Assembly: GCA_022821495.1 (NCBI GenBank) | Contig: JAJEDN010000045.1 | Coordinates: 1 to 39,428 of the forward strand | DNA length: 39,428 bases | Origin: Candidatus Poribacteria bacterium | Lineage (GTDB): Bacteria; Poribacteria; WGA-4E; WGA-3G | Direction of reading: 5' to 3' | Shown: piece after piece, positions 1 to 9,021 of the stretch | Position numbering within the stretch: the stretch's first letter is position 1 | Layout: each line of letters starts with the position of its first letter | Notes under the pieces: model-generated | What the model saw: the letters and a program-made list of their open reading frames with translations, nothing else | The model's database searches: none | Told to the model about the DNA's origin: nothing | Position numbers and translations under genes: made by a program

Positions 1-90
1 ATTGATGGGCAAATCCAAGAAGCACCGAGCGCGATTCCAGTCCTAAATCGCAAAATTACTTCTTGGGGAGCTATTAAATCCGGGCACTAG
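1..90 (+). CDS. 3' end of a protein with the WGxIKS tail (partial)
   Basis: The first 29 codons of the window are open in frame 1 and end at TAG (88-90). The last residues, RKITSWGAIKSGH, match the tail that ends the Kelch and LamG proteins elsewhere in the window (K-x(3,4)-[TSV]-W-[GA]-x-[IL]-K-[ST]). Nothing else of the protein is visible, so its function cannot be named; a secreted LamG- or Kelch-type protein is a guess from the tail alone. A terminator hairpin follows directly. Confidence 0.6.
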   Translation: MDGQIQEAPSAIPVLNRKITSWGAIKSGH

Positions 91-112
91 CACCCGTTGC
101 TATATTTCAACG

Positions 113-144
113 GCCAAGGCGAAGTTGCTTTCGCCTTGGCTCTT
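113..144 (+). terminator. Rho-independent terminator-like hairpin
   Basis: A perfect 11-bp stem (GCCAAGGCGAA at 113-123 with its complement at 130-140) closes a 6-nt loop and is followed by TCTT. It lies 22 bases after the stop codon of the partial gene. The T-tract is short, so termination may be only moderate. Confidence 0.6.
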
Positions 145-254
145 CCATCACATAGCTGTCTCATTGCTCGTCGTATATTTCTCTTGGATGATAAATCACA
201 CAACTACAAACCTATCTTAAAATTCAGACGGTATAAAAAATTGGGAATATCTTC

Positions 255-1436
255 ATGTTACACAAAATGCTAATCATTTTCATCGTGATGTTAATGGCGT
301 GTATCATAGCACTGACACTCACTATGCTTGATGCCCAGACCGTTGAAACAGAAAACGCAACGGAAGGGATCGCCGAGATCTCTACAAAACCCTCTATTGT
401 CGCTTTGACAAGGGCAATGAAAAATTTTCGGGCATCGTTAGACAGTGAACTCCTTGCCAATGCATCTTTCCCACTCGGACATAAAGAATCTTATTCGTGG
501 ACGAATACACCCGCAGGGAGGAACGATGATCGCGGTGGTATCTCCTTCGATGCGCTATCCACAGATCATTTAACGCGCTTCTATGAAGTTTTGAGCGTAT
601 TCTTGAGTGACAACGGTTATACTAAAGTCTCTCTCATTACAAAAGACACTGAAAAACATCTCAGCGACATCAACCCCAGCTTCTGGGCATCAAACCGTTA
701 CCATATCGCTCTATTTGGCAACCCAGAGACAGATGGATCCTGGGGTTTCCAGTTGGATGGGCATCACTTGGCTCTCAATTTCTTGGTACACGGGGATGCC
801 GTTTCCATCGTCCCCGCCCTTATCGGGACTGCACCTGCAACTATTGACGGCACTGTCGTGCTTGAAAAAGAAAGAGGCAACGCCTTTGCTTTACTCAACA
901 GTCTTGATGAGAACCAGAGAAAGAAAGCAATTCAGAAAGGCCGTCGCGGACTCCGAGTCGGGGCAGGCAGGACAACCGATCCGTTCCTGAATCACGATTA
1001 TTCCGAATTTGTAGGCGTTGGCTTGAAAGCATCAGAGATGGATGGCACACAAAAAGCGCACCTTCGGAACCTGATTAAGACGTATGTTTATAACCTTGAG
1101 ACTGAGTTCGCCGATGTATGGATGGCGGATATCGATGCTGGCATTGACAACACCTATTTCGTCTGGATCGGCAGCACGACCACAAGTGATCCGATTTACT
1201 ATCGTGTTTTCAATCCTGACATCTGGATTGAATTTAACAATGAGAGCGGTTTAAACCACATCCATACCATCATCCGATCGCCAAACGGAAATGACTACGG
1301 CATTTTCGCTTTGAATCGTGGACCCAAGACGCTTTTGGAGCATCACACGCTTGAAGATCACGAAAAAATAAATGATGCGTTATTTGATTATAGTTTTTTC
1401 AGTCTACAAGACAGAGAAAATATGGAGGCACGTTAA
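255..1436 (+). CDS. Secreted DUF3500 family protein
   Basis: 393 residues. Residues 1-30 form a hydrophobic N-terminal segment typical of a signal peptide or membrane anchor. The rest matches the DUF3500 family as I know it: a run around GFQLDGHHLALNF, then GDAVSIVPALIGTAPA, and near the C-terminus a YYRVFNPDIWIEF segment followed by HIHTIIRSPNGNDYG. Conserved histidines in these blocks suggest a metal or catalytic site, but the family's reaction is unknown to me. The stop overlaps the next start by one base (TAATG at 1434-1438), so it is probably translationally coupled to the methyltransferase. No strong Shine-Dalgarno sequence precedes ATG 255. Confidence 0.85.
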   Translation: MLHKMLIIFIVMLMACIIALTLTMLDAQTVETENATEGIAEISTKPSIVALTRAMKNFRASLDSELLANASFPLGHKESYSWTNTPAGRNDDRGGISFDALSTDHLTRFYEVLSVFLSDNGYTKVSLITKDTEKHLSDINPSFWASNRYHIALFGNPETDGSWGFQLDGHHLALNFLVHGDAVSIVPALIGTAPATIDGTVVLEKERGNAFALLNSLDENQRKKAIQKGRRGLRVGAGRTTDPFLNHDYSEFVGVGLKASEMDGTQKAHLRNLIKTYVYNLETEFADVWMADIDAGIDNTYFVWIGSTTTSDPIYYRVFNPDIWIEFNNESGLNHIHTIIRSPNGNDYGIFALNRGPKTLLEHHTLEDHEKINDALFDYSFFSLQDRENMEAR

Positions 1437-2002
1437 TGTTAGAGAAAGTTTTAGCAGAAGTTGAGGAGCAGTGTCGCGCAGAACGGGTGCCGATGCTGGG
1501 ACCTGACAAGGCGAAACTACTCGCCAGTTGCGTTGAAAAGGCAAAACCGTCTTTGATTGTAGAGTGCGGAACTGCTATCGGCTATTCCGGGTTGTGGATA
1601 TTACGTGTCCTGAAAACTTTAGGTACAGGACGTTTGATAACAGTAGAAATAGAAGATGCCAACGCACACCGGGCACGCACACATTTTGAAAAGGCAGGCG
1701 TGGCAGACCTCGTCGATTCACGGATTGGCGATGCCGCTGAAGTCCTCAAAACTATCCAAGACCCTGTGGATTTTTTGTTCCTTGATAACAACAAAGATGG
1801 GTATTTCGCTTGTTTCCAAGCGATCGAATCGCGTCTAACCAATCCAGCAACACTTGTCGCGGATAATGTCGGTAGAGCAGAGCAGATGGCGGATTACCTT
1901 GAACATGTCCGTTCACACTACGATTCCGAGACACACTGGTTTGAGAGTCGGCGGCGACCTGGAAGGCGGGATGGGATGGAAGTTAGCATCTATCGTCACT
2001 AA
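1436..2002 (+). CDS. Class I SAM-dependent O-methyltransferase
   Basis: 188 residues, in the size range of small catechol-type O-methyltransferases. The SAM-binding motif is LIVECGTAIGYSG (about residues 39-51). An acidic strand end (TVEIED) follows, then DFLFLDNNKDGY, where the metal- and substrate-binding aspartates sit in this family, and LVADNVG. It probably methylates a hydroxyl group on a small molecule; the substrate cannot be read from the sequence. The start codon overlaps the stop of the DUF3500 gene, so the two form a coupled pair. No signal peptide is seen, so it is probably cytoplasmic although its partner is exported. Confidence 0.85.
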   Translation: MLEKVLAEVEEQCRAERVPMLGPDKAKLLASCVEKAKPSLIVECGTAIGYSGLWILRVLKTLGTGRLITVEIEDANAHRARTHFEKAGVADLVDSRIGDAAEVLKTIQDPVDFLFLDNNKDGYFACFQAIESRLTNPATLVADNVGRAEQMADYLEHVRSHYDSETHWFESRRRPGRRDGMEVSIYRH

Positions 2003-2072
2003 TGTTCGATGCGACTACTGATGGCCAGGTTTATAACCTCATTTTACAAAAGCTAAAAGGAGGCACTTCTTT

Positions 2073-4385
2073 ATGATGTCACACCTGACTATTGATTCTG
2101 AATTTTGGCAACGTTGGCAAGGCACCAAAACTTTGATGCTCCTGTGGATGTGTCTGTTATTAATTCCGATCAACGTCAATGCGCAAACAGAACGAGAATT
2201 GCCACGCATGTCAGCACACCGAATTGCTGAGGAAATCAAGATTGATGGATTGCTTGACGAACCCGTTTGGCAAAGCGTCCAACCGATTCGTCAATTATAC
2301 CAGATTACACCCAACCAAGGCGATCCAGCGACAGAACAGTCTGAAGTCCGCATTCTTTACGACGACAAAAAGTTGTACTTCGGATTCATCTTTTTCGATT
2401 CAGAGATGGACAAGATTGTCGCTAACGATATGCGCCGAGACTCCTCCGGTTTACGTTCCAACGATTACGGTTTTCTGCTGCTTGACACCTATAATGACCG
2501 GCGAAATGCTGTCTTCTTCCGCTTCACCCCGGTAGGTGGCATGGAGGACACGGCAGTCTCCAACAGTGGAGGGAGTCTGAACACAAGCTGGGATATTGTT
2601 TGGGAGTGCCGCTGTAGAATCAATGAAGATAATTGGACAGTGGAAATCGCAATTCCATTTAGCCAACTCCGTTTTGAACGTAGCGGCTCAATGGACTGGG
2701 GGTTAAATTTCGGGCGCGAAATCGCACGTAAACGAGAAATCGCGGCGTGGCATGAGGCTCCCAAAACCTACGGCGGACTCGCAAAATATCGCACTGCTTA
2801 TTTCGGCACCCTTGAAGGGTTAGAAGGTATCTCTCCGTCAAGACATCTCGAATTGCTCCCCTACATATTACCCGGAGCAAGTTACAAGGTACCAACAGAG
2901 GAAATGACCGGCATAACGCCTGAGAACGGTTTAGACATAAAGGACGGCTCGGTTCAGATCCGTCGCGATAACGCGTTCGCGTCTCTTAAAGGCGGAATTG
3001 ATCTTAAGTACGGTGTAACCCCGAATCTGACTGCTGATCTGACCTTTAACACCGACTTCGCCCAAGTAGAAGCGGATCAGGAGCAGGTAAACCTCACACG
3101 TTTTAGTCTGTTTTTCCCAGAGCAGCGTCCATTTTTCTTGGAAGGCGCAAGTATTTTCGATGTCGGGATCCCGCGTCCGAGTTTCCGTAGACCGCCACCC
3201 GTGCTACTTTTTTATAGTCGTCGTGTTGGACTTGTGGAAGGGCGCGCAATCCCGATTCTTAGTGGTGGCAAAATGACAGGGAAAATAGGTCCCTATGGCA
3301 TAGGGGTTCTGAACGTGTTAACCAACAAATTCCAAGATGATGAAACAGAAACACTTGAAGAAGACTTGTTCAGTGAACCTCGCACGAATTACTCCGTAGT
3401 TCGGGTCAACCGAGACATCTTAGAAGGGTCAACCATCGGTGGAATCGTCATTAATAAACAAGATACCGACGCATACAACCGCACAGCAGGACTTGACTTT
3501 GCCTACCGTCCGACGCGAGAAATTAATATTGATGGATTGTGGTCACGCACCTTTGAAGCGGATGTTACCGGAAATAGTAACGCTTTCTTTATCGGAGGCG
3601 ATTGGCGGACGAACCTGTTTCGACTCAACACTTCATATACGGACATCGGCGCGGATTTTAACCCCGGAGTCGGGTTTGTTCAACGGACAGACATTCGCCG
3701 TTTTCGCGGTGGGGGCAGTTACACGCCGTGGCCCGAAAAATTTGGCATTCGTGAGATTCAGATTGAACCCGAAATCGACCTGGTGCTGACACAAGGGAAC
3801 GAATTGGAAACCCAAGAGATAACCTTTGATACACAATTTGAATTTGTAACAGGCGATGACATCGGATTTGAAATTAAAAATACAATTGAACATTTAGACA
3901 TCGGATTTATCCTTCAAGACGGAGAAATCCCAGAAGGGGACTACAATTTTACATCATTTCAGACATCCATCCGTACCAGCAGCAGCCGGATGATCGGCGC
4001 ACGACTGCAAGTGGAATTCGGTGAGTTCTATAGCGGCACGAGACGCGGCTTTTTAATAGACGCTACCGCCAGACCGAATGCCAAGCTGAGTATAGAGCCG
4101 TTCATTGAATTTAATCGAATTACGCTACCTGATAACGAATTTGATGCCAATGCCTTTGGCGGACGTATCAGTTACTCTTTTTCAACGACACTTTTCACGA
4201 AGCTGTTCACGCAATGGAGCACCGATACGGACGTGCTCTCCGCCAACTTTTTGGTGAACTACATCTATCGTCCCGGCAGCGATTTCTATCTGGTTTTTGA
4301 CCAAAATTACGACACCCGTGATGGCGGCATCAAACTTCTCGGTTGGACCGTCGTCGGGAAAATGACATATTGGTGGAATCCATAA
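2073..4385 (+). CDS. DUF5916 protein with N-terminal CBM9-like domain
   Basis: 770 residues. AAAGGAGG at 2056-2063 sits about 9 bases before ATG 2073. Residues 1-38 contain a signal peptide ending near VNAQ. Residues 45-245 resemble the carbohydrate-binding family 9 fold (IKIDGLLDEPVWQ, then VRILYDDKKLYFGF, EIAIPFSQL and WGLNFGREI). The remainder is the DUF5916 barrel-like domain, with the typical block NTDFAQVEADQEQVN and the adjoining FFPEQRPFFLEG. Alternating polar and apolar strands run to a C-terminal aromatic end (MTYWWNP), as expected of an outer-membrane beta-barrel. It probably binds or takes up carbohydrate or another polymer at the outer membrane; the ligand is unknown. It may share a transcript with the Kelch gene 31 bases downstream. 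Confidence 0.85.
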   Translation: MMSHLTIDSEFWQRWQGTKTLMLLWMCLLLIPINVNAQTERELPRMSAHRIAEEIKIDGLLDEPVWQSVQPIRQLYQITPNQGDPATEQSEVRILYDDKKLYFGFIFFDSEMDKIVANDMRRDSSGLRSNDYGFLLLDTYNDRRNAVFFRFTPVGGMEDTAVSNSGGSLNTSWDIVWECRCRINEDNWTVEIAIPFSQLRFERSGSMDWGLNFGREIARKREIAAWHEAPKTYGGLAKYRTAYFGTLEGLEGISPSRHLELLPYILPGASYKVPTEEMTGITPENGLDIKDGSVQIRRDNAFASLKGGIDLKYGVTPNLTADLTFNTDFAQVEADQEQVNLTRFSLFFPEQRPFFLEGASIFDVGIPRPSFRRPPPVLLFYSRRVGLVEGRAIPILSGGKMTGKIGPYGIGVLNVLTNKFQDDETETLEEDLFSEPRTNYSVVRVNRDILEGSTIGGIVINKQDTDAYNRTAGLDFAYRPTREINIDGLWSRTFEADVTGNSNAFFIGGDWRTNLFRLNTSYTDIGADFNPGVGFVQRTDIRRFRGGGSYTPWPEKFGIREIQIEPEIDLVLTQGNELETQEITFDTQFEFVTGDDIGFEIKNTIEHLDIGFILQDGEIPEGDYNFTSFQTSIRTSSSRMIGARLQVEFGEFYSGTRRGFLIDATARPNAKLSIEPFIEFNRITLPDNEFDANAFGGRISYSFSTTLFTKLFTQWSTDTDVLSANFLVNYIYRPGSDFYLVFDQNYDTRDGGIKLLGWTVVGKMTYWWNP

Positions 4386-4416
4386 CACTTTCCAAATAGG
4401 AGGAAATTCTTTTTTC

Positions 4417-5457
4417 ATGAAAAGGAAATTTACGATAAAATCAAATAAATCTTTATTTTTTAATTCGGGCTGGCTGTTCGCCATTCTACTCACTTTCTAC
4501 GCCATACATGACGCTACAGCTGAAGATTGGAGCCAAAAAGCGGATATGCCAATTCCGCGGTTGTTTTTCTCTGTAACAACTGCTGACAGCCAACTCTACA
4601 CTATAGGCGGTATGCTCGCTGAACCTGTTGATTTTGTTGATGCCTATGATCCAGATACAGACAAATGGGTTCAGAAAGCGAGCCTGCCAACAGCACGTGC
4701 AGGGATTGTAACCTGTGTCGTCAATAAAAAAATCTACGCTATCGGCGGATGGAGCGCGCAAGCACCAGCACTTGGAACTGTTGAAGAGTATAATCCAGCA
4801 ACCGACAAATGGAGCCAAAAAGCAGATATGCCGACACCTCGCTCCTTTTTTACAGCGACGGCTGTAGACGGCAAGATTTACGCTATCGGTGGTGTCGCGC
4901 AAAATGTTGGACCTGTGTTGCCTACTGTTGAAGAATATGATCCTGCGACTGATACTTGGACGCAAAAGACAGATATGCCGACACCGGTTTCAGGGATGGC
5001 AGCCGCGAGCATCGATGGGAAAATATATCTCATTGGTGGAACACCTGCTGTGCAAGGCCCTGTCCTTAAAACAGTTCAAGTCTACGACCCGAGTTCAAAC
5101 ACATGGATAGAGAAAGCGGATATGCCGACACCTCGAACTGCTTTGGCACTCGGTGTAGTAGGTGGAAAAATTTATGCACTTGGTGGGACATCCGTCGTAC
5201 AAGGTCCCGGACTCACAACCGTCGAAATATACAACCCCGATACCGATGCATGGACAGAAAGTCCAGAGATGCCAACAGGACGAGTTTTCCTGGGCGTTGG
5301 CACTATTGCAAACAAAATCTATGCCGTTGGCGGTGTTGCGGAAGGATTGGGGCCCGCGATTCTGCCGACCGTTGAGCAATTCGCTCCGACGGGTCTGAGC
5401 GTAGAAGCAGCGGATAAATCTTTCACAGTCTGGGGACAGATTAAGACAACGGATTAA
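4417..5457 (+). CDS. Secreted Kelch-repeat protein with WGxIK tail
   Basis: 346 residues. AGGAGG at 4398-4403 precedes ATG 4417. A signal peptide covers about residues 1-35, ending near ATAE. Six Kelch motifs follow from about residue 38 to 330, each with an IYAIGG-type strand, a TVEEYDPATDTW-type strand and KADMPTPR between blades; together they would close one six-bladed propeller. The C-terminus, VEAADKSFTVWGQIKTTD, is the same tail that ends the LamG proteins here although the folds are unrelated. It is probably a periplasmic or surface binding protein; no catalytic site is evident. The 3' end faces the dikinase-like gene on the other strand. Confidence 0.88.
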   Translation: MKRKFTIKSNKSLFFNSGWLFAILLTFYAIHDATAEDWSQKADMPIPRLFFSVTTADSQLYTIGGMLAEPVDFVDAYDPDTDKWVQKASLPTARAGIVTCVVNKKIYAIGGWSAQAPALGTVEEYNPATDKWSQKADMPTPRSFFTATAVDGKIYAIGGVAQNVGPVLPTVEEYDPATDTWTQKTDMPTPVSGMAAASIDGKIYLIGGTPAVQGPVLKTVQVYDPSSNTWIEKADMPTPRTALALGVVGGKIYALGGTSVVQGPGLTTVEIYNPDTDAWTESPEMPTGRVFLGVGTIANKIYAVGGVAEGLGPAILPTVEQFAPTGLSVEAADKSFTVWGQIKTTD

Positions 5458-5579
5458 CAAACGAAGAGACGGATGCACTCACACGCGGTAGGTATAGTTT
5501 TTAACTACTTTAGACGCTTGGACGGTGAGTATTTTTTAGAGTTTTAGCCATTGGCTCACAGCGTCTTCAACCTCAAAAC

Positions 5580-7733
5580 CTACCGCGCCCACGGTCTCGC
5601 CTGCTTGATTGAAAGTTTGCCGTCACTCGTAATCTTGAACTCAATCTCCATAGCGAAATCTGGTGTCTCGGAAGCAGGACCATACAACTGACCGAATTTG
5701 TTATGTATCATTGCGAGATAACCGCTGAGTTCACGCAAATAGGCATCTGTCAGAATCCGACTGTTGTCTGTCGTCCGATTGGAAATTTTCACCACTCTGT
5801 AGTTACCGCTGTCCCACCAATCCATGAGAATTTCTTCTGGAACGGATTGGTCCTCAGGGTTCGTCACGAGATCTTCACCGACCTGCGTGTTGAGATAATA
5901 ATTCCCGATCGTCTGATAGACAACATCATCGGTTACAGCCACACCGTTTGCCAATTCGCTTCCAAAATTGGGATGGACAAGCACCCCCATGGCTGTAGCG
6001 AGATGGTCAATGCGATAGAAATCACGCGCCTCAAAGGCACGGAAATTCCAAAGACTCGCATACACCTGCTTAATCGATTTCGATAAGTCCCCTTCGTCAG
6101 GATGGTGCGTAAAAGAATCGTATAAACCCGCACCACTGAAACCGGGTAGGTCCTCGTTATTCGTGCTGGAACGGCATCTGAGGGACGTGTCGTTTGGGAA
6201 TGTGCCTTGTAATTCCGAAAGCGCAACCATCATCCATGTCGGCATTTCACCTTTTTTAATTTCATCTCTAAACTTTTTGAGTTCCGTTTCTTTTTTGTCG
6301 TGATCATTCTGAAACCCCGGATCTTCGAGTAAACGCTCAATCCTTTCATAGAAGCCGTTGTGTTTCATGAATTCATCATAGAAATAGAAAGGGATACCAA
6401 ACCCATTCGGTACCGTTCCTTCAGGAAATCCGAATGTGCGCAGGGTCGCCACATTAGCGGTTTTGACACCAAAGCCTGAGGCATCTGCGAAGCGGATACT
6501 ATCAAGCGGCAGAATTTTTGTTAGAGAGAGATCGCTTTTAGGTTTCTGTGCCTTCGCCGGACGCAAATCCGCAAAATGCTTCTCTACCTCTTTAAGTGTC
6601 GCTTCCCTAATTTCAAAGCCATCAGCGTTGACTTCATAGTAGACGTACTTACCGATGAGCGGTGCAATCTCTTTGCTTTTCCATGCCTCAGCGATAAAAG
6701 CGTTAGGAACTTTATCTTGAATAGCACGGAGGTTCACATGCGAAAGCGGTGTCTGCCGAACCCCTGTAATAATTCCAGCGACCCGCGGCATCTCGTTTGG
6801 CAAGGTTTTGCAGATGACGATGTCCCGAACCGCAGGACGTTCATCCGCCTTCAACACACGCAGCCGACCGTATGACGCTGCCTGATTCAACGGAAGGTAC
6901 CCGATATTGGCATAGAGATCATCTTCAAAATAGACCGGAAACTCTGCCGCGTCATAGAGTGCCTTTTCTTCATTATAAATACTGATTGCACCCCATAGCG
7001 GGCAGTAACCGAGCCGATTTTTTAGTATCGGCATCTTTGCTACGAGCAAGTCATGCGCGAGCTTAATTTCTTCAAATGGAAAAGCATCATTTGGATTAAA
7101 CTCAAAAGTATAGACACCGGGTTCACCGTTCGGTGCTATAGAAAGTGGGCGATAACTCAATACACCCCGCATCTGACCTTGTCCACGTCCTAATCCTGCA
7201 GCTCTCATGAAACTGCCGTGAGAGCGATGTGTCTCCGTATTCATAAAATAAAGTTGTGGATTTTGGGTATGTGTCCTCTCAATCTGAAACTTTACAAATT
7301 CTATGCCGGTCAACTGGGTATCAATACGGACATCTGTGCCTTGATATGAGAGTTTCTTAAAAGTCTCGCGATTCGGAACCGTAGCGACACCATCCTTGAA
7401 TTCGACCTGCTCTGGATCCAAGCGGGGTCCTGTAGGTTCTCTCGAACCGCGTCCTCTACCGAACCCGCCTCTTCTGCGAGATCTATCTTGTTGCCCATTT
7501 TGCATCTCACGGATTTCTTGTGTACTGAACTTGTTACCCCTTGTAGCTTCAAGTCGCATCACTCTAAACATGAGTTGCTGTTCAGTTTCACTGAGTTCAC
7601 TGTTTTGGTCAATGTCAAACCGTTTTTCATCCGCTGAAAGCTCTCCATTTTTGGACCAAGCCGTTAAGGCAACGATCGTCGAAAACAGCAAGACGCAAGC
7701 GGAAAGTGCTAAGATAAAATGTTTCTGTTTCAT
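5580..7733 (-). CDS. Secreted PEP-utiliser/PPDK-type dikinase-like protein with EF-hand
   Basis: 717 residues from ATG 7733, chosen because GAGGA lies just upstream and MKQKH begins a signal peptide; an earlier in-frame ATG at 7802 is possible. Order: signal peptide (1-27); one canonical EF-hand loop (DIDQNSELSETE, about 40-51); an Arg/Gly-rich stretch (about 83-99); a phosphohistidine-type segment TPLSHVNLRA with the candidate catalytic His near 332; then a PPDK_N/ATP-grasp-type domain with LRCRSSTNNEDLPGFSGAG near 518 and an ending IKQARPWAR. The PEP-binding TIM barrel of PEP synthase is absent. The His-before-ATP order resembles plant glucan, water dikinases. A phosphoryl-transfer role is inferred, and export would be odd for an ATP-dependent enzyme. 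Confidence 0.75.
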   Translation of the reverse strand: MKQKHFILALSACVLLFSTIVALTAWSKNGELSADEKRFDIDQNSELSETEQQLMFRVMRLEATRGNKFSTQEIREMQNGQQDRSRRRGGFGRGRGSREPTGPRLDPEQVEFKDGVATVPNRETFKKLSYQGTDVRIDTQLTGIEFVKFQIERTHTQNPQLYFMNTETHRSHGSFMRAAGLGRGQGQMRGVLSYRPLSIAPNGEPGVYTFEFNPNDAFPFEEIKLAHDLLVAKMPILKNRLGYCPLWGAISIYNEEKALYDAAEFPVYFEDDLYANIGYLPLNQAASYGRLRVLKADERPAVRDIVICKTLPNEMPRVAGIITGVRQTPLSHVNLRAIQDKVPNAFIAEAWKSKEIAPLIGKYVYYEVNADGFEIREATLKEVEKHFADLRPAKAQKPKSDLSLTKILPLDSIRFADASGFGVKTANVATLRTFGFPEGTVPNGFGIPFYFYDEFMKHNGFYERIERLLEDPGFQNDHDKKETELKKFRDEIKKGEMPTWMMVALSELQGTFPNDTSLRCRSSTNNEDLPGFSGAGLYDSFTHHPDEGDLSKSIKQVYASLWNFRAFEARDFYRIDHLATAMGVLVHPNFGSELANGVAVTDDVVYQTIGNYYLNTQVGEDLVTNPEDQSVPEEILMDWWDSGNYRVVKISNRTTDNSRILTDAYLRELSGYLAMIHNKFGQLYGPASETPDFAMEIEFKITSDGKLSIKQARPWAR

Positions 7734-7891
7734 CGGGGTCCTCATTAAGGGTTGAAAATTTTTGGATAATCCTTCTGTTAGGTTAGACAAATGAAGACTC
7801 AATTTGTTCAGAAAAACGCGTCTATTTCACGACAGCGGTTTCTTCTGTTCAAGGGTATTATTCACAAATCAAAGGGGATGTTTTTATAATA

Positions 7892-7935
7892 AAACCCAAT
7901 ATTCACCAGCCGGAAGGCGATGAAACATTGGGTTT
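7892..7935. repeat. Inverted repeat, possible terminator of the LamG gene
   Basis: AAACCCAAT (7892-7900) and ATTGGGTTT (7927-7935) form a 9-bp inverted repeat around a 26-nt spacer. It lies about 80 bases beyond the stop of the minus-strand LamG gene. A T-rich run follows the hairpin on that strand (7881-7890 on the plus strand is TTTTTATAAT). It could be a weak terminator or a fragment of a dispersed repeat. Confidence 0.35.
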
Positions 7936-8018
7936 CGCTCGGATGTTCGAGGCATCGAGTACGTTGGAAATCTGGATTTCTGTGCGAATAAAATCGGTTT
8001 TTGACGTTCCGTTTCTGG

Positions 8019-8786
8019 TTACCGCTCCGTCTTCAATTTTGCCCAAGTCGCGGCAAGTTTTGCCTGCGGAGAAACAGTGGCAAAACCGAGGACGACAGAT
8101 AACCCACGCTCTGCAATCGCTTTCATATCATCATCTGAGAGTGCGACATTGAAAAATGCGATCTCATCGATATGCCCCGTGAAAGCCTCTTGTTTGTCGT
8201 CCCTTGAGCCGATAAACTTAGCACCCGTTTTAAATGGACCCGCGGCAGCATTAGACGCTTCCTCCTCACCATCAATATAGACCTTCACTTCTTTACCGTC
8301 ATAAATCCCGCCAATGTAATGCCATTCATCATCGTTCAATAGGCTTTTAGACCACGTATTATGCGGAATCGGCTGCGCACACTGCCCAGCAAAATTTAAT
8401 TTGTGATCCCTGAGTGTCAAAATAACGTCACCACAGGGACCTACGATGATGTCAGACCATGCGGGGGCTGCAGGTGTTCTAATCAAAGCGACGATCGATA
8501 CTTTATCCTCATAGTCAGCAAAATCACCGACAGCGACATGCGCGCCATCCTCGAATTTTAAGGATTCACCGAACTCGCCCGCGTCCCATTTAGCACCAAC
8601 AATCTCGCCATCATTGCCATTTTTGGAAGAATCTTTTGCTGTACCACCTTTACCTTCATCAAAGAACCATATCCCCAAAGCCGCGTCCGCATCGAGCTTG
8701 GCAAAACCCAGATTAGGGCTTACAAAACTAATGCAGATTAATATGCCGCATACCAAAATCGTTGTCTCTAATTGGATTCCTCTCAT
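8019..8786 (-). CDS. Secreted LamG-domain protein with TWAKLK tail
   Basis: 255 residues from ATG 8786, chosen because GGAGG lies 5 bases upstream; the earlier in-frame starts at 8798 and 8810 include or precede that ribosome site. A signal peptide (about 1-30, ending GFA) is followed by a LamG/concanavalin-like beta-sandwich. It begins ALGIWFFDEGKGGTAKDSS and continues with GEIVGAKW, DEWHYIGGIYDGKEVKVYIDG, FIGSRDDK and GHIDEIAFFNVALSDDDM. The C-terminus, AKLAATWAKLKTER, is a variant of the WG tail with Ala for Gly. It probably binds glycans at the surface. The tnpB element is inserted within about 30 bases upstream of its start, so its expression may depend on element sequence. Confidence 0.85.
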   Translation of the reverse strand: MRGIQLETTILVCGILICISFVSPNLGFAKLDADAALGIWFFDEGKGGTAKDSSKNGNDGEIVGAKWDAGEFGESLKFEDGAHVAVGDFADYEDKVSIVALIRTPAAPAWSDIIVGPCGDVILTLRDHKLNFAGQCAQPIPHNTWSKSLLNDDEWHYIGGIYDGKEVKVYIDGEEEASNAAAGPFKTGAKFIGSRDDKQEAFTGHIDEIAFFNVALSDDDMKAIAERGLSVVLGFATVSPQAKLAATWAKLKTER

Positions 8787-8824
8787 CTTTTCCTCCATTT
8801 GTGAATGCACAGTTTAACACTCTT

Positions 8825-8864
8825 CCGTCAAATCCCCATGCTTTAGCTTGTGGAATGTAGACGG
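8825..8864 (+). repeat. Left-end hairpin of tnpB element copy 1
   Basis: An outer pair CCGTC (8825-8829)/GACGG (8860-8864) encloses an imperfect inner stem around GCTTTAGC. The same structure, with a better inner stem, occurs at 21293-21331 before the second tnpB. Subterminal hairpins of this kind are recognised by Y1 transposases. Confidence 0.6.
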
Positions 8865-9021
8865 CGAAGCACCTGATAGAAAAATAAACGTGATACTCCC
8901 ATAAAAAATGTAGTATAATAATAGTATTATGTTGGAAAATAGCATACGATGCGTCGTCTTTCGGCTCCGTGTTGTTTTCCTCCGGCGTAGTAGTGGATAA
9001 AAGCGTGATACGTGATTTACC

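Noticed and set aside
224..460. Minus-strand ORF opposite the start of the DUF3500 gene, and similar ORFs opposite other genes.
   Set aside because: These mirror the coding strand of well-supported genes, have low-complexity translations and lack ribosome sites.
5533..5579. An alternative frame after the dikinase-like gene's stop reads GFEVEDAVSQWLKL before a stop, hinting at a frameshifted C-terminus.
   Set aside because: The gene's own frame ends IKQARPWAR, a natural end for PPDK_N-type domains, and the extension is only about 14 codons, too short to judge.
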